Both the position numbers and the translations under genes were made by a program. From Streptomyces galbus (GTDB lineage: Bacteria; Actinomycetota; Actinomycetes; Streptomycetales; Streptomycetaceae), in contig NZ_SZPR01000004.1 of assembly GCF_005280195.1 (NCBI RefSeq), positions 62,001-126,000 on the forward strand: DNA of 64,000 nt, in the 5' to 3' direction. The notes beneath the pieces are model-generated. The model made no database searches. It was not told the origin of the DNA and worked only from the letters and a program-made list of their open reading frames with translations. This document shows positions 1 to 9,770 of the stretch, piece after piece (position 1 is the stretch's first letter; each line of letters starts with the position of its first letter).

Positions 1-978
1 GTGACCGACGCTTCCGTTACGGCAGCCCGCAGGCCCGGCGAGCAGGCGCTCGCCGCGCTCGGCCTGGGCGCGCCCGCCCTCGACCCCGCCGACGCCTCCG
101 CCCACTCCTTCCCCGGAGGCGGCCGCTGGCGCACCGAGATCCCCTCGTGCGAGGGGCCCGAAGCGCTGGCCGTCGTCCTGAAGGAGTCCTCGCGGCTGGA
201 CGTGCCGATCCACCGGATCAGCCAGGGCAGCGGGGTGTGGATGCTGACCGACGCCGAGATCACCGAGATGGTCGAGGCGACGGCCGCGCGGGACATCGAG
301 CTCTGCCTGTTCACCGGCCCGCGCGGCACCTGGGACATCGGCGGCTCGGTGCGCAGCGACTCGCGGGGGGCCGGTCTGCGCGCCCGCGGCCACGACGCCG
401 TGGCCGGCTGCGTCGAGGACGCCCTGCGCGCCACCGAACTGGGCGTCAAGTGCCTGCTGGTGGCCGACGAGGGCGTGCTGTGGACGCTGCACCGGGCCCG
501 GGAGACCGGGCTCCTCCCGGCCGACACGACGCTGAAGGTGTCGGCGCTCATCGGGCCGGTGAACCCCGCGAGTTACGCGGTGTACGAGCGGCTGGGCGCC
601 GACTCCGTCAACGTGCCCAGCGACCTGACGCTGGATCACCTCACGGAGATCCGGCGGGTGTCGGCCGCCCCGATGGACATGTACATCGAGGCCCCGGACG
701 ACCTGGGCGGCTACGTGCGGATGTACGAGGTCGCCGAGCTGATCCGGCGCGGCGCCCCGCTCTACCTGAAGTTCGGCCTGTCCAAGGCGCCCGGCATCTA
801 CCCGTGGGGCACCCACCTGCGGGACGTGACCCTGGACACCGCCCGGGAGCGGGTGCGGCGCGGCCGGCTCGCCCTGGACCTGCTCGCCCGGCACGGCGCG
901 GACGGCGACATGGCGCCGCTCGGCTCCCGCCTGCCAGGGGCTCTGCACCGGTTCCCCACCGCAGGTGCCACGGAATGA
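1..978 (+). CDS. Conserved alpha/beta-barrel-like protein of unknown function (possibly peptidase U32-like)
   Basis: The frame opens with GTG at the first base of the window and gives 325 residues if that is the start; the true start could lie upstream, outside the window. There is no signal peptide or membrane segment. The alternating strand/helix pattern with glycine-rich turns (for example [12 protein letters not shown] and [16 protein letters not shown]) suits a TIM barrel and recalls the peptidase-U32 fold group, but I cannot point to a catalytic signature, so this is only a fold-level guess. The next gene on the same strand, about 130 bp downstream, is a monosaccharide-binding lipoprotein, so a role in sugar or sugar-acid metabolism is plausible by context alone. 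Confidence 0.6.
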   Translation: MTDASVTAARRPGEQALAALGLGAPALDPADASAHSFPGGGRWRTEIPSCEGPEALAVVLKESSRLDVPIHRISQGSGVWMLTDAEITEMVEATAARDIELCLFTGPRGTWDIGGSVRSDSRGAGLRARGHDAVAGCVEDALRATELGVKCLLVADEGVLWTLHRARETGLLPADTTLKVSALIGPVNPASYAVYERLGADSVNVPSDLTLDHLTEIRRVSAAPMDMYIEAPDDLGGYVRMYEVAELIRRGAPLYLKFGLSKAPGIYPWGTHLRDVTLDTARERVRRGRLALDLLARHGADGDMAPLGSRLPGALHRFPTAGATE

Positions 979-1048
979 CCGCTGGGGGCTGCGGGCCGCC
1001 CGTGGCCGTCGCGCCCGCGCGGCGGAGCCGCACATCGGCCACAGCCCC

Positions 1049-1064
1049 GCGCCCCTCGGGGCGC
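1049..1064 (+). other. Hairpin between the barrel gene and chvE
   Basis: A GCGCCCC arm at 1049-1055 is followed by its complement GGGGCGC at 1058-1064. It could act as an attenuator or a weak terminator that separates the upstream gene from the transporter operon. There is no T-tract, so this is an inference from symmetry only. Confidence 0.3.
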
Positions 1065-1111
1065 ACAGACCGACCTCGCCAAGTATTCCCACGAAGAGAA
1101 GAACAGGGACG

Positions 1112-2224
1112 ATGACCATGCGCACTCGCAGAAGCGCCCTCGCCGCCATAGCCGGAGCCGCCTCCCTCGCACTCACCCTGACCGCGTGCGGTCAGAGCGG
1201 GGAGGGCGGCAGCAAGGAGGAGAAGGGGTCCGGCAAGGGCGGCACCATCGGCATCGCGATGCCGACGAAGTCCTCCGAGCGCTGGATCGCCGACGGCAAC
1301 AACGTCGTCAAGAACCTCCAGGCCAAGGGCTACAAGACCAAGCTGGTGTTCGGCGAGGACGACCCCGACCAGCAGGTCTCGCAGATCGAGAACCTGATCA
1401 CCCAGGGCGTCAAGGCGCTGATCGTCGCCGCCATCGACAACAAGTCGCTGAACAACGTCCTGCAGCAGGCCAAGGACGCGGACATCCCGGTCATCGCCTA
1501 CGACCGCCTCATCCTCGGCACGCCGAACGTCGACTACTACGCGTCGTTCGACAACGAGAAGGTCGGCGAGCTCCAGGCCAACTACATCGTGGACAAGCTG
1601 GGCCTGAAGAGCGGCAAGGGCCCCTTCAACATCGAGCTGTTCGCCGGCTCCAACGACGACAACAACACCAAGTACTTCTTCAACGGCGCGATGACCGTGC
1701 TCAAGCCGTACATCGCCGACAAGAAGCTGGTGGTCCGCTCCGGGCAGACGCAGCTCAACCAGGTCACCACCCTGCGCTGGGACGGCGCCACCGCGCAGCG
1801 CCGCATGGACGACATCCTCACCAAGTCGTACAAGAGCGAGAAGGTCGACGCGGTGCTCTCGCCGTACGACGGCATCTCCATCGGCATCCTGTCCGCGCTG
1901 AAGTCGGACAACTACGGCTCCGCGAACAAACCGCTGCCGGTGGTCACCGGCCAGGACGCCGAACTGGCCTCGGTGAAGTCGATCATCGCGGGTGACCAGA
2001 CCCAGACCGTCTACAAGGACCTGCGCGAACTGGCCAAGGTGGCCGCGAACATGGTGGACGCGGTGCTCAACGACAAGAAGCCCGAGGTCAACGACACCAA
2101 GACCTACGACAACGGCAGCAAGGTCGTCCCGGCCTACCTGCTGGAGCCGGTCAGCGTCGACAAGACGAACTACGAGAAGGTCCTGGTCGGCGGCGGGTTC
2201 TACACGGCCGGTCAGCTCAAGTAG
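1112..2224 (+). CDS. chvE: Multiple-monosaccharide ABC transporter, substrate-binding lipoprotein
   Basis: A 370-residue periplasmic-binding-protein type 1 protein. It starts with a basic N-terminus (MTMRTRRS), a hydrophobic segment and a lipobox Leu-Thr-Ala-Cys with the lipidated Cys at residue 26, so it should be anchored outside the membrane. The mature part has the ChvE/XylF-like pattern of paired Rossmann-like lobes ([13 protein letters not shown] near the start, [20 protein letters not shown]). Family members capture sugars such as xylose, arabinose, galactose or glucose; the exact ligand cannot be read here. Start: ATG 1112 (or ATG 1118) behind a purine-rich stretch; the longer open frame upstream lacks a ribosome site. 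It is the first gene of a chvE-mmsA-mmsB operon. Confidence 0.9.
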   Translation: MTMRTRRSALAAIAGAASLALTLTACGQSGEGGSKEEKGSGKGGTIGIAMPTKSSERWIADGNNVVKNLQAKGYKTKLVFGEDDPDQQVSQIENLITQGVKALIVAAIDNKSLNNVLQQAKDADIPVIAYDRLILGTPNVDYYASFDNEKVGELQANYIVDKLGLKSGKGPFNIELFAGSNDDNNTKYFFNGAMTVLKPYIADKKLVVRSGQTQLNQVTTLRWDGATAQRRMDDILTKSYKSEKVDAVLSPYDGISIGILSALKSDNYGSANKPLPVVTGQDAELASVKSIIAGDQTQTVYKDLRELAKVAANMVDAVLNDKKPEVNDTKTYDNGSKVVPAYLLEPVSVDKTNYEKVLVGGGFYTAGQLK

Positions 2225-2274
2225 CGGACCTGAGCCCAGCAACCGTCGAACCTCACGGATTGGAAGGCACGACC

Positions 2275-3825
2275 ATGGCGGGACCCGTCCTGGAAATGCG
2301 CTCGATCGTCAAGACCTTTCCCGGTGTCAAGGCGCTGTCGGACGTCACGCTCGAAGTCCGGCAGGGCGAGGTCCACGCCATCTGCGGGGAGAACGGCGCC
2401 GGCAAGTCGACCCTGATGAAGGTGCTGTCCGGCGTCCATCCGCACGGCACCTACGAGGGCGAGATCCTCTTCGAGGGGGAGGTCTGCCGCTTCCGGGACA
2501 TCCGGGCGAGCGAGCAGCACGGCATCGTGATCATCCACCAGGAGCTCGCCCTGGTGCCGTACCTCTCCCTGGCGGAGAACATCTTCCTCGGCAACGAGCA
2601 CGCCCGCAGCGGGCTCATCGACTGGAACCGGACCCTGCGGCACGCCTCCGAGCTGCTGCGCCGGGTGGGCCTGGCGGACCACCCGGAGACCCGCGTCGCC
2701 GACATCGGCGTGGGCAAGCAGCAGCTGGTGGAGATCGCCAAGGCGCTGTCCAAGAAGGTGAAGCTGCTCATCCTGGACGAGCCGACCGCCGCCCTGAACG
2801 ACGAGGACAGCGGCAAACTCCTGGACCTCATCCTGGAGCTGAAGAAGCAGGGCATCACCTCGATCATCATCTCCCACAAGCTGAACGAGATCCGCAGGGT
2901 CGCCGACTCGGTGACGATCCTGCGCGACGGGCGGACCATCGAGACGCTCGACGTGAAGGCGCCGGAGACGACCGAGGACCGCATCATCAGCGGCATGGTG
3001 GGCCGCGACCTGGACCACCGCTTCCCGGAGCGCACCCCGCACCGGGCCGAGGAGGGCGCGGCGCCGGCGCTGGAGATCCGCAACTGGACCGTGCTGCACC
3101 CGATCGACCAGCAGCGCAAGGTGGTCGACGACGTGTCGGTCCACGTGCGGCGCGGGGAGATCGTCGGCATCGCGGGCCTGATGGGCGCCGGCCGCACCGA
3201 ACTCGCCATGAACGTCTTCGGGCGCGCCTACGGCCGGTACGCGGGCGGCACGGTCCTCAAGGACGGCCGGGAGATCCGCACCCGCACGGTGTCCGAGGCG
3301 GTCCGGCACGGCATCGCCTACGTCACCGAGGACCGCAAGCACTACGGCCTCAACCTCATCGACACGATCAACCGCAACATCTCGCTGACCGCGCTCGGCA
3401 AGGTGGCCCGGCGCGGGATCGTCGACGAGCACGAGGAACGCCAGGTCGCCGAGGGCTACCGCACGTCCATGAACATCAAGGCGCCGACCGTGTTCGAGCC
3501 GGTGGGCAAGCTGTCCGGCGGCAACCAGCAGAAGGTCGTCCTCAGCAAGTGGATCTTCGCGGGTCCGGACGTGCTGATCCTGGACGAGCCGACGCGCGGC
3601 ATCGACGTGGGCGCCAAGTTCGAGATCTACACGGTCATCGACCAACTGGCCGCCCAGGGCAAGGCGGTCGTCTTCATCTCCTCCGAGCTGCCCGAGCTGC
3701 TCGGCATGTGCGACCGCATCTACACCATGGCCGCCGGGCGGCTGACCGGCGAGGTCCCGCGGGCCGAGGCCACGCAGGAAGTGCTGATGCGCCAGATGAC
3801 GAAGGACAAAGAGGTAACGCGATGA
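2275..3825 (+). CDS. mmsA: Multiple-monosaccharide ABC transporter, tandem ATP-binding protein
   Basis: A 516-residue cytoplasmic ATPase with two nucleotide-binding domains, the normal size for the MmsA/GguA family. NBD1 (about residues 5-240) has Walker [10 protein letters not shown] at 38-46, a non-canonical signature region GVGKQQL and Walker [15 protein letters not shown]2 (about 255-510) has a degenerate Walker [10 protein letters not shown], a canonical signature LSGGNQQK and Walker [13 protein letters not shown]. This asymmetry is usual in sugar importers of this class. ATG 2275 is preceded by GGAAGG at 2262-2267 with a 7-base spacer, better than the TTG at 2260. The stop overlaps the permease start (ATGA), which indicates translational coupling. 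Confidence 0.93.
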   Translation: MAGPVLEMRSIVKTFPGVKALSDVTLEVRQGEVHAICGENGAGKSTLMKVLSGVHPHGTYEGEILFEGEVCRFRDIRASEQHGIVIIHQELALVPYLSLAENIFLGNEHARSGLIDWNRTLRHASELLRRVGLADHPETRVADIGVGKQQLVEIAKALSKKVKLLILDEPTAALNDEDSGKLLDLILELKKQGITSIIISHKLNEIRRVADSVTILRDGRTIETLDVKAPETTEDRIISGMVGRDLDHRFPERTPHRAEEGAAPALEIRNWTVLHPIDQQRKVVDDVSVHVRRGEIVGIAGLMGAGRTELAMNVFGRAYGRYAGGTVLKDGREIRTRTVSEAVRHGIAYVTEDRKHYGLNLIDTINRNISLTALGKVARRGIVDEHEERQVAEGYRTSMNIKAPTVFEPVGKLSGGNQQKVVLSKWIFAGPDVLILDEPTRGIDVGAKFEIYTVIDQLAAQGKAVVFISSELPELLGMCDRIYTMAAGRLTGEVPRAEATQEVLMRQMTKDKEVTR

Positions 3826-5066
3826 GCACCGATGTGACCGACAAGAGCCCGGCCGCCGCGCCGCCGGGCAAGGGCGGCGGCGCGGCGGGCACCGGCCTGC
3901 TCCAGCTCGTGCTGGACGGCCTGCGCCGCAACATGCGGCAGTACGGCATGCTGCTCGCGCTCGGCCTGATCGTCGCCGTCTTCGCGGTGTGGACCGACGG
4001 CGACCTGCTGCTGCCGCGCAACGTGTCCAACCTGGTCCTGCAGAACAGCTACGTGCTGGTCCTGGCGATCGGCATGATGCTGGTGATCATCGCCGGGCAC
4101 ATCGACCTGTCGGTCGGCTCGGTGACGGCGTTCGTGGGCGCCTTCGCGGCCGTGCTGACCGTCGAGCACCACGTGCCGTGGCCGGTGGCGGTGGTGCTGT
4201 GCCTGGCCGCGGGCGCCCTGGCGGGCGCGGCGCAGGGCTTCTTCATCGCCTACCTCGGCATACCGTCGTTCATCGTCACCCTGGCCGGCATGCTGATCTT
4301 CCGCGGCTTCACGGAGATCCTGCTGCAGGGCCAGACCCTCGGCCCGTTCCCGGACGGTCTGCAGAAGATCGGCAACGGCTTCCTGCCCGAGGCCGGCCCG
4401 AACACCAACTACCACAACATCACGCTGCTGCTGGGCCTCGCGCTGATCGTGTTCGTGGTGGTGCAGGAGTTCCGGGACCGCGGGCGCCAGCAGGAGTTCT
4501 CGCTCGAGGTGGTGCCGCGCAACATCTTCCTGCTGAAGCTGGTGGCCATCGTCGCGGCGATCCTCGTGGTGACGATGCTGCTGGCCAGCTACAAGGGCGC
4601 GCCGATCGTGCTGCTGGTCCTCGGCGCGCTGGTCGTGGGCTACGGCTACGTGATGCGCAACTCGGTGTTCGGACGGCACATCTACGCGATCGGCGGCAAC
4701 CTGCCGGCGGCCAAGCTGTCCGGCGTGAAGGACAAGAAGGTCACCTTCTTCGTCTTCCTGAACATGGGCGCGCTCGCGGCCCTGGCGGGTCTGGCGATCG
4801 CCGCCCGACTGAACGCGGCCTCTCCGAAGGCGGGCCTGAACTACGAACTCGAGGCCATCGCCTCGGCGTTCATCGGCGGCGCGTCCATGAGCGGCGGTGT
4901 GGGCACCGTCCTCGGCGCGATCATCGGCGGGCTCGTCCTCGGCGTGCTGAACAACGGCATGAACCTCCTCAGCGTCGGCACCGACTGGCAGCAGGTGATC
5001 AAGGGCTTCGCCCTGCTCGCGGCGGTCGGCTTCGACGTGTGGAACAAGCGCAAGTCCGGTTCGTAA
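3822..5066 (+). CDS. mmsB: Multiple-monosaccharide ABC transporter, permease
   Basis: A 414-residue polytopic membrane protein of the BPD_transp_2/RbsC-like permease class. After a short Pro/Ala/Gly-rich cytoplasmic leader it runs through about ten hydrophobic helices. The family motif [10 protein letters not shown] (about residue 90) and the late region [17 protein letters not shown] are typical of the MmsB/GguB/XylH group. The 4-base overlap with the ATPase gene and the terminator right after its stop mark it as the last gene of the importer operon. It moves sugars captured by the upstream lipoprotein, powered by the tandem ATPase. Confidence 0.92.
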   Translation: MSTDVTDKSPAAAPPGKGGGAAGTGLLQLVLDGLRRNMRQYGMLLALGLIVAVFAVWTDGDLLLPRNVSNLVLQNSYVLVLAIGMMLVIIAGHIDLSVGSVTAFVGAFAAVLTVEHHVPWPVAVVLCLAAGALAGAAQGFFIAYLGIPSFIVTLAGMLIFRGFTEILLQGQTLGPFPDGLQKIGNGFLPEAGPNTNYHNITLLLGLALIVFVVVQEFRDRGRQQEFSLEVVPRNIFLLKLVAIVAAILVVTMLLASYKGAPIVLLVLGALVVGYGYVMRNSVFGRHIYAIGGNLPAAKLSGVKDKKVTFFVFLNMGALAALAGLAIAARLNAASPKAGLNYELEAIASAFIGGASMSGGVGTVLGAIIGGLVLGVLNNGMNLLSVGTDWQQVIKGFALLAAVGFDVWNKRKSGS

Positions 5067-5073
5067 GTCAGCT

Positions 5074-5097
5074 GGGCCCCACCGGACGGTGGGGCCC
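5074..5097 (+). terminator. Rho-independent-type terminator after mmsB
   Basis: A perfect 11-bp inverted repeat, GGGCCCCACCG at 5074-5084 and CGGTGGGGCCC at 5087-5097, begins 7 bp after the permease stop and is followed by a pyrimidine-rich CTTCCCTTCC. It should end the importer transcript before the epimerase gene. Confidence 0.75.
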
Positions 5098-5118
5098 CTT
5101 CCCTTCCGGGAGCCGCAC

Positions 5119-6267
5119 ATGGAACTGAACAGACGCACGGTCATCGCGGGCGCCGCGGCCGCGGGGGTGGCCGCCACCGCGCTCGGCGGCACGGCCCGTG
5201 CCGCCGCCGGCAGGGGCCCCGTCAAGGAGCTCTTCGGCACCCTCGCGGACGGCACCAAGGTCCACCGCTGGTCCCTCCACAACGGCGGGACCCGCCTGAA
5301 GGTCCTGTCCTACGGCGGGATCGTGCAGTCCCTGGAGATCCCCGACAAGCACGGCCGGTACGCCAACGTCTCCGCGGGTTTCGCCGCCCTGGAGGACTAC
5401 GTCGCGAGCAGCCCGTACTTCGGCGCGCTGATCGGCCGCTACGGCAACCGGATCGGCAAGGGCCGCTTCACCCTGGACGGCACGGCGTACCAGCTCTCCG
5501 TGAACGACGGCGAGAACAGCCTGCACGGCGGGGCCAAGGGCTTCGACAAGCGGGTGTGGGACGTCGAGCCGTTCACCCACGGCTCGGACGTCGGACTGCA
5601 CCTGTACTACACCAGCGTCGACGGCGAGATGGGCTACCCCGGCACGCTGCGCACGAAGGTCACCTACACGCTGAACCGGCACGGCGACTGGCGCATCGAC
5701 TACACGGCCACCACCGACAAGGCCACGGTCGTCAACCTCACCAACCACACGTACTGGAACCTCGCGGGCGAGGGCAGCGGCAGCATCGAGGACCACGAAC
5801 TGACCATCGCCGCCTCCCGCTTCACGCCGACCGACGCGGGCCTGATCCCCACCGGCGAGCTGGCCAGGGTCGCCGGCACGCCCTTCGACTTCCGCCGGGC
5901 CAAGCCCATCGGGCGGGACATCCGGGCCGGCCACGAGCAGCAGGTGCTGGCCAAGGGCTACGACCACAACTGGGTGCTGGACAAGGGCATCACGGCCACA
6001 CCGGTGCACGTGGCGACGCTGCGCGACCCGCGCTCCGGCCGCACCCTGAGGATCGCCACCGACCAGCCGGGGCTGCAGTTCTACTCCGGCAACTTCCTCG
6101 ACGGCACCCTGACCGGGACCAGCGGGCGCACCTACCGGCAGGGCGACGCGCTCTGCCTGGAGACGCAGCACTTCCCGGACTCGCCGAACCGGCCGTCGTT
6201 CCCGTCGACCGTGCTGCGGCCGGGACAGACGTACCGGACGTCGACGGTGCACACCTTCGGCCGCTGA
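5119..6267 (+). CDS. galM: Secreted aldose 1-epimerase (mutarotase)
   Basis: A 382-residue protein with an N-terminal twin-arginine export signal (NRRTVIAGAAAAG) and an Ala-rich region ending near residue 32, so it probably works outside the cell. The mature part is a full-length galactose mutarotase-like domain with the family landmarks: SYGGIVQSLEIPDKHG, RYGNRIGKGRF, NHTYWNLAG (catalytic His region) and LETQHFPDSPN (catalytic Glu region). It interconverts alpha and beta anomers of aldoses. Start: ATG 5119 with GGGAG at 5108-5112; the earlier GTG at 5089 lies inside the terminator and is unlikely. Being next to the monosaccharide importer, it may convert exported-enzyme products into the anomer that is taken up. 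Confidence 0.9.
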   Translation: MELNRRTVIAGAAAAGVAATALGGTARAAAGRGPVKELFGTLADGTKVHRWSLHNGGTRLKVLSYGGIVQSLEIPDKHGRYANVSAGFAALEDYVASSPYFGALIGRYGNRIGKGRFTLDGTAYQLSVNDGENSLHGGAKGFDKRVWDVEPFTHGSDVGLHLYYTSVDGEMGYPGTLRTKVTYTLNRHGDWRIDYTATTDKATVVNLTNHTYWNLAGEGSGSIEDHELTIAASRFTPTDAGLIPTGELARVAGTPFDFRRAKPIGRDIRAGHEQQVLAKGYDHNWVLDKGITATPVHVATLRDPRSGRTLRIATDQPGLQFYSGNFLDGTLTGTSGRTYRQGDALCLETQHFPDSPNRPSFPSTVLRPGQTYRTSTVHTFGR

Positions 6268-6321
6268 CCGCGCGCCGCCCTCCCGCGGGTTGAACACGGC
6301 TTCCCCCGCGTCCGTATGGAA

Positions 6322-6353
6322 GGGCGGCCCGCGCTCCCCCGCGCGGGCCGCCC
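6322..6353 (+). terminator. Strong hairpin terminator after galM
   Basis: A perfect 12-bp inverted repeat, GGGCGGCCCGCG at 6322-6333 and CGCGGGCCGCCC at 6342-6353 with an 8-base loop, lies 55 bp after the galM stop and before the next ribosome site. Confidence 0.65.
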
Positions 6354-6405
6354 ACACACGACGGACCCGGCCGTCCCCACCGGGCCCGCCTCATACGGAG
6401 GTTCG

Positions 6406-8022
6406 ATGGCCGACAACGTCACCTCGTTGTTCCGCAGCGCGGCGGCGCACAGCCCGTCGATGGCGGCGCTGACCCGCGAGGGCGGCGACGGAGCCGGCCC
6501 GGTGGACTTCTGCATCCCCTGCAACCCGTACTTCCCCACCCCGGCGATGTTCGAGGAGATGGCCGCGCGGCTGCGGGACATCGTCACGTACTACCCGAGC
6601 AGCGCCGACACCATCACGGCCGAGCTGTGCACCCTGCTGCAACTGCCGCCGCAGGCCGTGGCGATGGGCAACGGCTCGACCGAACTGATCACCTGGATCG
6701 ACCACCTGCTGGTCCGGGAGTCCCTCGCGGTCCCGGTGCCCACGTTCGGCCGCTGGACCGACCAGCCGATGGAGACCGGCAAGCGCGTCGACATGTTCCC
6801 GCTGCAGGAGTCCAGCGGCTTCGCCCTGGACCTCGCGGCGTACGCCGAGTTCATCCGGGCCCGCGGGACGCGCGTCGCGGTGGTCTGCAACCCGAACAAC
6901 CCCGACGGCGGCTTCCTGCACCGGCACGCGCTCGTGCAGTTCATGGACGCGATGGCCGACCTGGACCTCGTCGTGATCGACGAGTCGTTCCTGGAGTTCG
7001 CGGACGCGGAGGCCGAGCCGAGCGTCGTGCAGGAGGCGATGCTGCGGCCCAACGTGATCGTGCTGCGCAGCCTCGGCAAGAACTTCGGCCTGCACGGCAT
7101 CCGCTTCGGCTACCTGGTCGCGAACCCGGCGCTGGCCGGTCGGGTCCGCTCCATGCTGCCCAAGTGGAACCTCAACTCCTTCGCCGAGCACGTGGTGTTC
7201 ATGCTGCGGGAGCACGGCGGGGAGTACGCGCAGAGCCTCCAGCAGGTGCGGCGGGACCGGCTGGACATGGCCTCGCAGCTGTCGGCGCTGCCGGGGCTGA
7301 CCGTGTACCCCTCGCAGGGCAACTTCCTCTTCGTACGGCTGCCCGTCGGGGCCGAGGGGACGGTCGTGCGGGACCGGCTGCTGACCGAACACCGCATTCT
7401 GGTGCGGGAGTGCGGCAACAAGATCGGTTCGTCCAGCCGCTTCCTGCGGCTCGTGGTGCGCCCCCAGGTGGACGTGCGTCGCCTGGTGTCCGGCCTGGAA
7501 CAGGTGCTCTACGGGACCAGGAGGGGAGCCGCCGTGCCCGAGCCGGGCACCGGGACCAGCTACAGCTCGGGCACGGCGGCGGTGGACCGGCTGGTGGGCG
7601 CGACGAACGGGGCGGGGGTGCGGGGGCTGGCGGCACAGGCGCTGTCCACGCCGGCGCCGGCTCCGATGCCCGCCGCCGCGTCGAACGGAGCGGGCGTGCC
7701 GATGCCGGCGCCGGCCGCTGCGCAGGCCTACCCGCAGCCGGTGGCGGCAGCGGTACCGGTACCGGTACCCGCCCAGATACCGGCCCCCGCCCCGCCCCCG
7801 GTACCGGCTCCTGCCCCGGCTGCGATGCCGCAGCCGGTCGCGGCGCCCGTGCCACCGATGGCCCCGATGGCCCCGGCCGCCGCGATGCCGGGCCCCACCC
7901 CGCCCGGCGTCCCGGCACGAGGCGGCCTCACGGCGGCCCAGGTCCGCGGCACGAACGGCCTCACTCCCGCCCCGGCGACGGGCTGGCCGAACGCGGGCGC
8001 CTGGCCGGCGGCGGCGGGCTGA
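6406..8022 (+). CDS. PLP-dependent class I/II aminotransferase (HisC/CobD-like) with a long Pro/Ala C-terminal tail
   Basis: A 538-residue protein. Residues 1-370 form a fold-type I aminotransferase resembling histidinol-phosphate aminotransferase or threonine-phosphate decarboxylase: YYPSSADTITAEL, MGNGSTELI, VCNPNNPDGG, VVIDESFLEF, and the PLP-lysine K225 in LRSLGKNFGLHG. Family members transfer amino groups or decarboxylate; the substrate cannot be assigned. Residues 371-538 are a low-complexity Pro/Ala/Met/Val tail without obvious structure, which is unusual for this family. Start: ATG 6406 with GGAGG at 6397-6401. No histidine or cobalamin genes adjoin it. Confidence 0.85.
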   Translation: MADNVTSLFRSAAAHSPSMAALTREGGDGAGPVDFCIPCNPYFPTPAMFEEMAARLRDIVTYYPSSADTITAELCTLLQLPPQAVAMGNGSTELITWIDHLLVRESLAVPVPTFGRWTDQPMETGKRVDMFPLQESSGFALDLAAYAEFIRARGTRVAVVCNPNNPDGGFLHRHALVQFMDAMADLDLVVIDESFLEFADAEAEPSVVQEAMLRPNVIVLRSLGKNFGLHGIRFGYLVANPALAGRVRSMLPKWNLNSFAEHVVFMLREHGGEYAQSLQQVRRDRLDMASQLSALPGLTVYPSQGNFLFVRLPVGAEGTVVRDRLLTEHRILVRECGNKIGSSSRFLRLVVRPQVDVRRLVSGLEQVLYGTRRGAAVPEPGTGTSYSSGTAAVDRLVGATNGAGVRGLAAQALSTPAPAPMPAAASNGAGVPMPAPAAAQAYPQPVAAAVPVPVPAQIPAPAPPPVPAPAPAAMPQPVAAPVPPMAPMAPAAAMPGPTPPGVPARGGLTAAQVRGTNGLTPAPATGWPNAGAWPAAAG

Positions 8023-8050
8023 CGGCTCAGCGGGCGGGGATCATGGACGC

Positions 8051-8740
8051 GTGAAGAGGTGGACGAAGAAGACGGGGCCGGCCGGGCAGCCGGAGTCCGG
8101 TCCCCTGCCCGAGCTGTCGGCGTACCGACGGGCCCTGCGGGACCGGCTGCTCGCGGCCCCCGTGGTGCCCGCGCCCGAACCCTGGCGGCCCGTCTTCGCG
8201 CACACCCACGGCGCCGCCGTCGGCGGCCTGCTCGGGATCGGCTTCGCGACGCATCCCGACAGCGGCCGTGACCTGGTGATGGTGGTCTCCTCCGCCGGTC
8301 ACGGCCTCTTCGACGCGGTCACCGGGGACCGGATCGCCAGGGAACGCGACCCCGACCCCGAGGACAGCACCCCCGACGCGGTGGCCGACCTGTCCTGCCC
8401 GGGGCTCGGGCCGGTCGCCGGGAGCCGGGTGCGGATCGCCGGGCTGTTCGGCGGGGGGCTGCACACCACCACCGGGGACGGCTGGACCCTGGAGGTCGTC
8501 ACCCCAGCCTGGCCGCACGAGCGCGTCCTGCTGTCCCGCGACGGCGGACTGCCCCACGCCGGTCCGCACGGGGAACAGTGGTGGCACGTCCACCACTGCT
8601 CGTACTCCACGCTCCGCGCGGCGGGCTTCTCACCCTCGGGACGGACCCTCGCCGTGGCGACGAGCAGCGACCTCGTCCTGTGGACGCGCGGACCGGACGA
8701 CGGGGCCGGTCCGCCGCGGCCCGCGCAGCCACTATCCTGA
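8051..8740 (+). CDS. Conserved hypothetical protein
   Basis: A 229-residue soluble protein from GTG 8051, preceded by GGGGAT. No domain is recognised. It carries a His/Trp-rich stretch (EQWWHVHHCSYSTLRAAGFS) near residues 175-195 and two WD/beta-propeller-like fragments (LVMVVSSAGHGLFDAVTG; GRTLAVATSSDLVLWTR), which could be blades of a partial propeller. It follows the aminotransferase after 28 bp and may be co-transcribed with it. It looks like a Streptomyces-lineage protein. Confidence 0.65.
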   Translation: MKRWTKKTGPAGQPESGPLPELSAYRRALRDRLLAAPVVPAPEPWRPVFAHTHGAAVGGLLGIGFATHPDSGRDLVMVVSSAGHGLFDAVTGDRIARERDPDPEDSTPDAVADLSCPGLGPVAGSRVRIAGLFGGGLHTTTGDGWTLEVVTPAWPHERVLLSRDGGLPHAGPHGEQWWHVHHCSYSTLRAAGFSPSGRTLAVATSSDLVLWTRGPDDGAGPPRPAQPLS

Positions 8741-8788
8741 ACGCCGGTGCCACCGAGGCCCCGCACACCTGTCGAAGGACTGAAGCCT

Positions 8789-8827
8789 ATGTTCCCGGCG
8801 TCCCGCAGCGGTCGCCGTCGGCTCTGA
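8789..8827 (+). CDS. Possible 12-residue leader peptide upstream of the GNAT gene
   Basis: ATG 8789 to TGA 8827 encodes MFPASRSGRRRL. It is preceded by a clear GAAGGA at 8774-8779 with a 9-base spacer. A TATCCT box at 8733-8738 could be a -10 element, but no good -35 is visible. The stop lies 81 bp before the acetyltransferase start. The good ribosome site and the Arg-rich end are what make it notable. It could be chance; there is no direct evidence that it is translated. Confidence 0.3.
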   Translation: MFPASRSGRRRL

Positions 8828-8908
8828 GGAGCCACGTCCGTTCCCTCACGGCGGCCGCGTCCCGCATCCCTGCGCGACCTTCCCATCCACGTGAGGACTT
8901 CCGTCACC

Positions 8909-9673
8909 ATGGACATCGACGTCCAGAGCTTCGCCGTCGCCAACCTGCGCCGCCGCCCCGAGGCGGTCGAGGTGGGCGGATTCGTCGTGGGGTTCGATCC
9001 CTCGACCACCAGCCCCTACGTCAACTACGCCTCGCCGCTGCCCGGCGCCACGCCCACCGCCGCCGACGTCTCGGCGCTGGTCCGGACGTTCCACGAGCGG
9101 GGCCTCACCCCGCGCCTGGAGTTCGCCCCGAACGGGGCCCCGGACGCCGAAGGGCCCCTGCGGGCGGCCGGGTTCACGACCGAGGCCGTGCACGCGTACC
9201 TGGTGTGCACGCCCGCCACGCTGAGCGTCCCGGAGTCCGGTCCGACGCCCGAGACGCCGGACACGGACGCCGAGTACGCGGCGATCGACGCGGCCCTGTC
9301 GGAAGCCTTCGGCGGCGAGTTCCCGCAGTCGCCTGAGGGCGCGGCGCGGCTGCGGCGCCTCCAGGACGGCGGCGGTGAGGTGCGCTTCGTGCGCGCCCCC
9401 GACGGCGACTGCGCGGGCGCGGCGACGTGCTCCGCGCCCGCCGTGGGCACCTCTGAACTGGCAGGTGTGGGCACCCGGCCCGCCCACCGCGGGCGAGGCG
9501 TGGCGGCCGCCGTCACCGCCGCGCTGACCGGCGCGATGTTCGACCGGGGCAACCGCTCGGTCTGGCTGGAGTACGGGGGCGAGGGCTCCCGCCGGGTGTA
9601 CGAGCGGGTCGGCTTCCGGCCGGCCGGGACACGCCTGTACCTGTCCCTGGCGCCTTCCCCCCACGGGATCTGA
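8909..9673 (+). CDS. GNAT-family N-acetyltransferase
   Basis: A 254-residue protein. The C-terminal half (about 130-250) has the GNAT acetyl-CoA signature TRPAHRGRGVAAAVT (motif A, R/Q-x-x-G-x-G/A) and the later VWLEYGGEGSRRVYERVGF strand-helix (motif B). The N-terminal half is a degenerate companion domain. It should transfer an acetyl group to an unknown amine or protein. ATG 8909 has GTGAGGA about 11 bases upstream; the GTG at 8891 is part of that site and is a poorer start. It converges with the DUF4360 gene across a strong hairpin. Confidence 0.85.
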   Translation: MDIDVQSFAVANLRRRPEAVEVGGFVVGFDPSTTSPYVNYASPLPGATPTAADVSALVRTFHERGLTPRLEFAPNGAPDAEGPLRAAGFTTEAVHAYLVCTPATLSVPESGPTPETPDTDAEYAAIDAALSEAFGGEFPQSPEGAARLRRLQDGGGEVRFVRAPDGDCAGAATCSAPAVGTSELAGVGTRPAHRGRGVAAAVTAALTGAMFDRGNRSVWLEYGGEGSRRVYERVGFRPAGTRLYLSLAPSPHGI

Positions 9674-9723
9674 CCGGTCGTCACCTCGACCGGCTGATGT
9701 CCCGGACAGGGACCCGTCACACA

Positions 9724-9756
9724 GGCCGCGCCCGGCTCCCACGAGCGGGCGCGGCC
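9724..9756. terminator. Bidirectional terminator between convergent genes
   Basis: An 11-bp perfect inverted repeat, GGCCGCGCCCG at 9724-9734 and CGGGCGCGGCC at 9746-9756 with an 11-base loop, lies between the GNAT gene and the convergent DUF4360 gene. Confidence 0.7.
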
Positions 9757-9770
9757 GTCGTGCGTGCCCG

